A stretch of DNA of 64,000 bases from Utricularia gibba (taxonomy: Eukaryota > Streptophyta > Magnoliopsida > Lamiales > Lentibulariaceae). The DNA lies in NCBI GenBank assembly GCA_002189035.1, contig CM007989.1, positions 5,859,001 through 5,923,000 on the forward strand, written 5' to 3'. The position numbers were made by a program, and so were the translations under genes. The stretch's first letter is position 1. Each line of letters starts with the position of its first letter. Below, one piece after another: positions 57,889 through 64,000 of this stretch. The notes beneath the pieces were generated by a model. It was not told the DNA's origin and did no database searches. It saw only the letters and a list, made by a program, of their open reading frames with translations.

Positions 57889-60122
57889 TCAGCGCGCTGA
57901 TTGACGTGGGCCACGGGGCCGGATGGGTGTCTTGGAGGGGCTCACCCTGAGGAGGCAATACCATACCAGGTTGTTAATCCATGAGGGAATAACATTAGCA
58001 GATTCGAAGCCGAAACTAGCAGCAAACCTTATAGGCATCGATCCTAGGATTGCGCCACTGCAGTTCAGAGCCATTATAGCACTATCCGCCTGAGAAAACC
58101 AACGACATTACCGATGAGGCAAGAGGCAAGAAAAAGAGTACACCAGAAAAGAGAAATTATTACAAAACTGCATCTACACAAGAAGAGGGAAGAAAGAAGT
58201 ATAGGCTACAAATCATTCTACGTGATTATGTAATCGAGGAGTCATTAGCCGGAGCTTATTTTCGTCTGCAGTGTGATTACATGCCAGGACACCGTTCGCT
58301 TGACTTTCCAAAAGATTTCATGGAATTTTTCAGTGATCAAGTAAAGAACAAAAAGATGCTGTCGTAAAATGAGCCGCAATCTACCAAGGGAATGCCATTG
58401 TAACCGTTAAGACTGAGATGCTTACCATGACAAACTCCACAAATGCTATGCGGCTTGAATGATGGCAGTCACCAAGCAGCCTCAAACGGTGCACCTGACT
58501 CAACATGTTTAATCAGTGTTCCAGTTGACACTTTTTGATGCATGAGTAAAAAGAGCAACCAACCTCTCCACAGATAGATTCAAAGAAGAGTTTGACATCT
58601 TCTTCAGTGGCCTGCTTCAGCGATTGATGTCATGCAACAAGTTCTTGGAAATGCTATGGTTACACCAATGTAACTGGAAAATCTGAAGCTACCTTTTTAT
58701 CAATGTTTGTGCAGTATATCGTTCTTGCACACATCTCCCTTTCGTCCTCAGACTAGAGAGAAATAACCATAGAAAAGTTATTGGTCTCCAAGCAAGAAAG
58801 GTGAGGATTACAGGTCTTTACAGAATGAGATTTAGTGTGGTTTCTAAGTCTCACTCTGGGCAAGAACGTTGGATTAACAGGTGCAATCGCAGTTTTGGAT
58901 GACAACACTCTCACTGGGTAGTATCCAAGCATAGTACCTGCCATGCTCAAAGCATTCCGTGCTCCCTCTGCAAGTCGAAGGTGTGGCAAATTGAAGCAAA
59001 AAAAACAAAGATCCAAAACAGATAATCAATCAGTCACTCACATACCTTCGTCAGTAAATTCAATAAAAGCAAAACGAAGAACAGAATTTGGGTCACCACA
59101 AACACGACAATCCACCACCTTCAGCAAACATTAGAACAGAATAGTATATATGATGTGTCTAATTTGAGTCAAGGATGTGCATCTACAGAATAACTACCTG
59201 TCCGCAGCAGATGAAAAGAGCAGCAAGTTGCTCTTCAGTAACCTATAGTTAGAATAAAAAATACCAATGAAAAACAGAATCATCGTAATGAGCCAATCTA
59301 GATTCTCATTACCTGATGATCAATATCAGAAACATACACTGTCCTCCTAATCACATCTTCTCTTTGAGCCATGCTTGTCCTGCTATTTGTCCTCCGCTTC
59401 CCATAGGTGTAGCCATTTTTCTTCTGCAAATAATGAAACTATAAATAAACACCACTGCAAGATAGAATTGTATCAAGTAAACGAACAAACAACCAAGCAC
59501 AAAACTTAATCTTTATGATCAAAATATGTCAACTCACTCTCTCAAAGACAATTTTTGAAACCTTAAAACCAATCTAATCCAGGTATAGAATTTTAATTGG
59601 ACCATATGAAGAAAATTTATCATCAGGTATCAACACAAGTCTCACCATCCTGAAAGAATTCTGAATTGGAAAGCCAGAACTCACTGGCTGCTGCGTTACA
59701 AACCCATTAGAATTATATGAAAATTGCGCAGCTACCACTCCAGAAAACATAGCAGAAGCATCTGAGGAAGCCATCAGCATCCCTTGATAGCCACCATTCC
59801 CGCCAAATTGGGAGTGTGCAAGAGGAATAAATTCCTCAGCCATAGGGTTCAACTTGGGCAGCATTTCTTCCAAATCCCTCATCTTGAAACCTTCATCAGC
59901 ATTTTCAAACATAGGCTGCTGTTGGAACTGATGGTGAGCATTCGAATTCCTATGTTGTACAGATTCAAAATCTTGATCGCCCAGCACAATTGACTTTTGG
60001 CTGCTAGCTTCATCTTTCTCCGGCTGCTGACGGTGATACTGATTCCCCGCGACGTCGTTTGGTTGTGCATCCTCATACGATGACGGCGTAGCCACCACAC
60101 AAGCATTTTCCAGCACCGCCAT
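57889..60122 (-). CDS. CID: CID8-13-type PABP-interacting RNA-binding protein (PAM2 + two RRMs)
   Basis: Ten exons, all with GT-AG introns: 59646-60122, 59313-59423, 59198-59242, 59046-59118, 58855-58967, 58693-58752, 58564-58611, 58426-58494, 58028-58089 and 57889-57946, giving about 371 residues with no frame break. The N-terminus holds a PAM2 motif (LPKLNPMAEEFIPLA) that binds the MLLE domain of poly(A)-binding protein. A basic segment KKNGYTYGKRRTNSRT precedes two RRMs: RTVYVSDID...LRFAFIEF, and RTIYCTNID...SRIAFVEF. Each is followed by the family's repeat, YYPVRVLSSKTAIAPVNP and SMPIRVSPSKTPIRPRGP. CID proteins are thought to act in mRNA translation or stability. Start chosen at ATG 60122 because the upstream frame extension is a poor fit to the family N-terminus. 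Confidence 0.93.
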
Positions 60123-60256
60123 GATTGAATGGAAATCCCGGAAAAACCAACCAGTAAGCTTTTGCTGCCCCCCACCTCCCCTTTTCTTAAACTTGTAATT
60201 ATCTTCAAGTGAAAAGGGATCAAAAAGAAGGAAACCCACAAGGCGATTCGATTCCT

Positions 60257-60352
60257 CTGTCCATCGGATCAAAGGTATAGAATACAGTCAAGGGAAGAAA
60301 CATAGCTAATGCCGCCATAACGAGAAAAGAAAAAAAGAGAAGAAAAGCATAC
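60257..60352 (-). other. Probable 5' UTR intron of the CID gene
   Basis: On the minus strand a GAAG|GTATGC donor (exon ends 60353) and a GATGGACAG|AGGAATCG acceptor fit a 96-base intron ahead of the start codon. Inferred from signals only. The first exon would cover about 60353-60420. Confidence 0.5.
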
Positions 60353-60420
60353 CTTCAAGCAGAGAAAAATCTTAGACTTAACCCCGTCTCCGGCGCAATT
60401 TAGAGCATTTCGCAGATGAA

Positions 60421-63400
60421 AGCGTATTTGACAGGGTACAGAATCGTAGAGAAGAAAGATCAGTGCCTTCAGTTGAGTCAGCGAAAAAAATATGGAAGCA
60501 TAAAATCATATAGTGAAAAAAAAAATTCAAAAGAAACAAAATTTATAATGATCCATCACCGGGAACGAAATCTTGGCATATCCATCCACTCGTTTAGGTA
60601 GTTGTTACCCATGTTTTAGAGGTTTTTCTTATGTTTTTAAAGATTTAGAAAAGCAAGTAAATGGTAACCTAGAAAAGGAAGAAAACCAAAGGTATTCTCA
60701 CATCAAAAAGAGATTTAATAAGGGAAAGTTTGATGTAATAAACAATATCCTCAAGGAACTTGTTGCAACTTGAAGATGAAGATTCACTTTTCTAGGTATG
60801 CCCTCCACTTTTCTAACTCCTCGTGTACCAAAAAATGACCAAACATTTACTCTCTCTTTTTCCCCTCAATATATATCTATCAAAATATCTACTTATTAGA
60901 ACTACTCTATCTTGATTTTTCTGAGTAGTCATTGGTACCTGTATTTTAGGAAACTTAGTTGTCATTGTATCAATTTTTCATCCTCTAAATTTTAAACTCA
61001 TAATAGGAGATCCTATATAATAACCATCCTCAAAGGTGTAACTTCAAACCAACAACTCTTCCCATATATTTAGGAAAATTTGTTGTCATCCTAACAGTTT
61101 GTCATCCCTTCAATGAATGAAACTATTTCGATGACAACTAGTAGCACTTTTTGGCCTTTAAATTTTCAAAACCTTATCGGGTTGAGCTCTTCATCTATGT
61201 AGCTCAACATGTTGCATATCTAAGAGACTTATCTTCAATTAAACCCTCTAAGACCTCTTTAGGGGTGGTTACTTTATTCTCTTCATGGGATTTCTTTGAG
61301 TTTTCTTAGTAAGTCCTTGTCAAATATTACCAAGTCAAATCTTCTTGATGATATCTAAGGACTTTATGCTTCCTCCATAATAGTAATTGTTACATAGAAG
61401 GAAAAATAATCATAAACCTTTATTGATGTTCCACCTTCGATGTCTTTGTCATTAGGATATTGGGGCTAAGCCTTGTTTGACAAGTATAAGTGAAGAAACA
61501 ACATACCCGACAAGATATCCCTAGTGCCTACCCAATAAGGATATTCAAAGACCAACATGACATCACTCCATTGCAGTAACCCTCAAACAAGTATTCATCA
61601 TCACTTTAAATCCAATGAACCAAGACAACATCAGATTGCCATCACCTCACACAATCTTATGGCTATTACAAGGAAGAAAAATGCTCTGCCACAGTTACTC
61701 GAGTACGTTATATCCCACTCGATGAGACCATTCTTTGTTGAAGATCAGTTCGATGTGCACCAAATGAAGTCAGAGTAAAAGAGAACTCTCCTCTTTTCCT
61801 GATGAGGTACTCATTCTTTTATACAATATCTCATCAAGTCCAAGAGCCACACTAAGTTGCCTCTCCTACTAGTCTAATGAGCATAGCATTAGATATGGAA
61901 AAAAGAGAGATTTAATTGATCTTCATCCCATGATTCTTGCAATTTCTAAATTGTATTTGGTTTTTCAGATCTTTCCCTTAGTAAAAATCTTTTCCCTAGT
62001 GTGAGAGTGTCTTCACTTTTCTTTGTTTTTTTGTGCTACCTTCCAAATCTTTGAAAATTTTAGACTCTTTTTACTATGATTTCCATAACTATATTTGACT
62101 TAAAGGTGATTTTGTAGAGAACTAGAAAATAAACTAGACTGGTGATGTAGAAATTAGTGAAAACTAAGTGTTTTCAAACACCAAAAGGAAGATTTCACTA
62201 TGATCACTAAGAAAGTTAAACTAAATTTGATTAGAAAGTTACAAGATGATAGAATTCTCCCCCTTCTTTTATGTTCACCTATATCAAAAAAGTTGGCCCT
62301 TGTTTCTATCCTCCTTTTAGTATGTGTACTTGCAAAAAGTTGGGCAAGATGAGACTTTCTCTTTTTTCCATCTCTTTATAACCATATCTTCGCTAATGAT
62401 GATATATTTCTCTATTTCAAGAAAAGTCATTAACTATCTACAAGATATGTTGGAACAAATGTAGGTGTAGTTCGAGCGATGGGGTTAGCCTATGTCATCT
62501 CAAGTTTCTTAGATCCATTTAGGTTTAGTATTCAAATGAGAGCCTCTTGGAAGGGTTTAATCTCTCATCAAAGAAGGTTGAATGCACCTCTCCTAGGGCA
62601 TTTGCCACCCATTAAGCTCGTTATATCTTGTTGCATTCTGGCCACATGAAAGACAAGATTGTCATCTCTTTGGGGTTTAGTTGGACATTATCCTTTCATT
62701 AGAATACTAGTCTCTTAGGCCTTAGACTAAATAGGTTAGGCTATGGGTTCCACTTCCTTGTGGGAAGGAAATATTCCGAGGGTGTTGATGAGCTTATCCC
62801 TTGGTGCAAGATCCCATGAGGTCTTACCTTGTTAGTGAGTGCCATCTTCTTCTCCATCTCCTTCTTTGCATTGAGCTCTTCCCAAGTGAGTTGCATCTAG
62901 TCCTAGGTATTCCTCTTTGAGATTTGAGAATACTTCCATGATAGCCTTCATTTTCTAGAAGAAAATGATGGCAAAAAATTCAAGGAAAAAGTTGCTTGGA
63001 ATGATCCCCTAAGGCATGAGTAATAGAGGTATGGTCTTCGACCTACCCTGTGACTATTCCTCCAATACTTCTCCCTCTATAAAATACATAGATCTACCTA
63101 GGCATCCTTATGACTTTGCACTTGAATAGTTCATACCTTATAGTTTTTCACAACAAGCAATTTAGAGAAGCAGAGTTTGCATCTTTCTACTCGAGAATTC
63201 AGTGAAGAATTGGTCACGTCTCACAAACAATTCAAAATGTTATGTGGTTATGAGATTTTTCATTGTTTTTTCTCTTGATTTCTATAACATCAAAATGACT
63301 ATTAAGTGTTATGAGGAGGACAAGAAAAAAAGATGGATTGATGATCCAAAAAACAGGAAAACTGAGAGTGCTCACACACTAGAATGGAAATCTCCATTAT

Positions 63401-64000
63401 AAATTGGGGATTTTTCTAGACAAGATGAATCAAAAACTTAACAACAACTAAAAGATCATTTCTTCTTTCCATCTCCTTCATTGGTTCCCAAAAGTTCTCA
63501 ATTCTTCCTTAATTCTAGTATTTATACTTGTAGAAAGTCAAGTGCCACCTCCCTTTGACATCATCCTCATGGTTGCTAGATTTCTCATCCTCCTTTTCAA
63601 GGAAAAGTTTACCCTCAATCAAGTCAATAGAATTATGTGAGGCGTTCTGTTATGTGCAATTCATTGGGCTATTTTAGGGTTGCACTCCCTTTCGAGGTAA
63701 TAGAGTGGGAATAAAATCCCCAATGACGCTGAAACTAATCCTTTTCTTAACGTTCACTAGATGCTTTATATATGAATTTGCTTTCTTAAATGTGAAAGCA
63801 ATGAAAGAGATAAATGCATTCATGGCACCAATACATAATATTAGAGATTCTCTATGTGTTTTTCTAACACTATTTTGAATCCCAAGATATTGCCTCACAT
63901 ATTCACCCACCAATTTCACATATTCTATAAAGATTGGGAATAGCAATAATTTTCCATGTCTTAGTATTTCCAATTTCTGGGGGGATCCTTGTTGATTCAC
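60421..64000. other. Long intergenic stretch, no gene recognised
   Basis: CID promoter side, then AT-rich DNA with only short frames. TTTAGGAAA.(T/C)TT(A/G)(G/T)TTGTCAT occurs twice (about 60950 and 61070). The minus-strand frame reaching the right edge (63674-64000) shows no recognised domain. Degenerate retrotransposon sequence is likely but I cannot support a specific call. Confidence 0.4.

Noticed and set aside
63674-64000. 108-residue minus-strand frame at the right edge
   Set aside because: No recognisable domain; AT-rich and truncated by the window, so not called a gene.

Overview
The window is nuclear DNA of a flowering plant. Five host genes of well-known plant families have GT-AG introns and long AT-rich intergenic stretches, and most of the space between them is decayed LTR retrotransposon and DNA-transposon sequence. 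I cannot place the species. Nothing looks bacterial, organellar or viral, and I see no CRISPR array or rRNA/tRNA gene.

Host genes in order: the last two exons of an unidentified gene (1-267, +); a PILS2/PILS6-type auxin-transport facilitator (8946-10313, -); a D6PK-clade AGC VIII protein kinase (27339-29038, +) that converges tail-to-tail on a WEB/PMI2-type coiled-coil (DUF827) gene (29545-31583, -); an FLA2-like fasciclin arabinogalactan protein (49868-51112, +); and a ten-exon CID8-13-type PAM2 plus two-RRM RNA-binding protein (57889-60122, -). PILS and D6PK proteins both act in auxin transport, but they lie 17 kb apart with retrotransposons between them, so I do not read this as a functional cluster. 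The kinase is intact except for two missing single Gs, each in a G-run, which is either an assembly error or a very young pseudogene.

Repeat layout. 1.2-5.0 kb: LTR-type fragments, a hAT transposase relic and a minus-strand LTR. 11.3-23.7 kb: a nest in which chromovirus gag and pol remnants flank an Athila-lineage element (12176-19001). That element has a perfect tRNA-Asp primer site, a nearly intact gag-protease frame and lost RT/RNase H/integrase. Its 3' LTR is cut by a second Athila-like LTR (19002-20322). 33-48.4 kb: a solo copia LTR (-), an Athila-like gag relic (-), a copia RT/RNase H remnant with its 3' LTR (+), a chromovirus pol end with PPT and LTR, a hAT-bearing insertion in that LTR, a solo Athila-like LTR and an inverted second copy of the chromovirus LTR. 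52-56.5 kb: a minus-strand Athila-like relic with its LTR, a PIF/Harbinger-like relic, and a 382-bp hAT-type MITE with perfect 8-bp target duplications.

The best leads are the paired G-run frameshifts in the kinase, the MITE, the 8-bp-flanked insertion in the chromovirus LTR, the ~1.2-kb inverted chromovirus LTR copies, and decay of primer sites and target duplications almost entirely by transitions. I did not find a convincing new biological system. All similarities were judged by eye, without alignment or database search.
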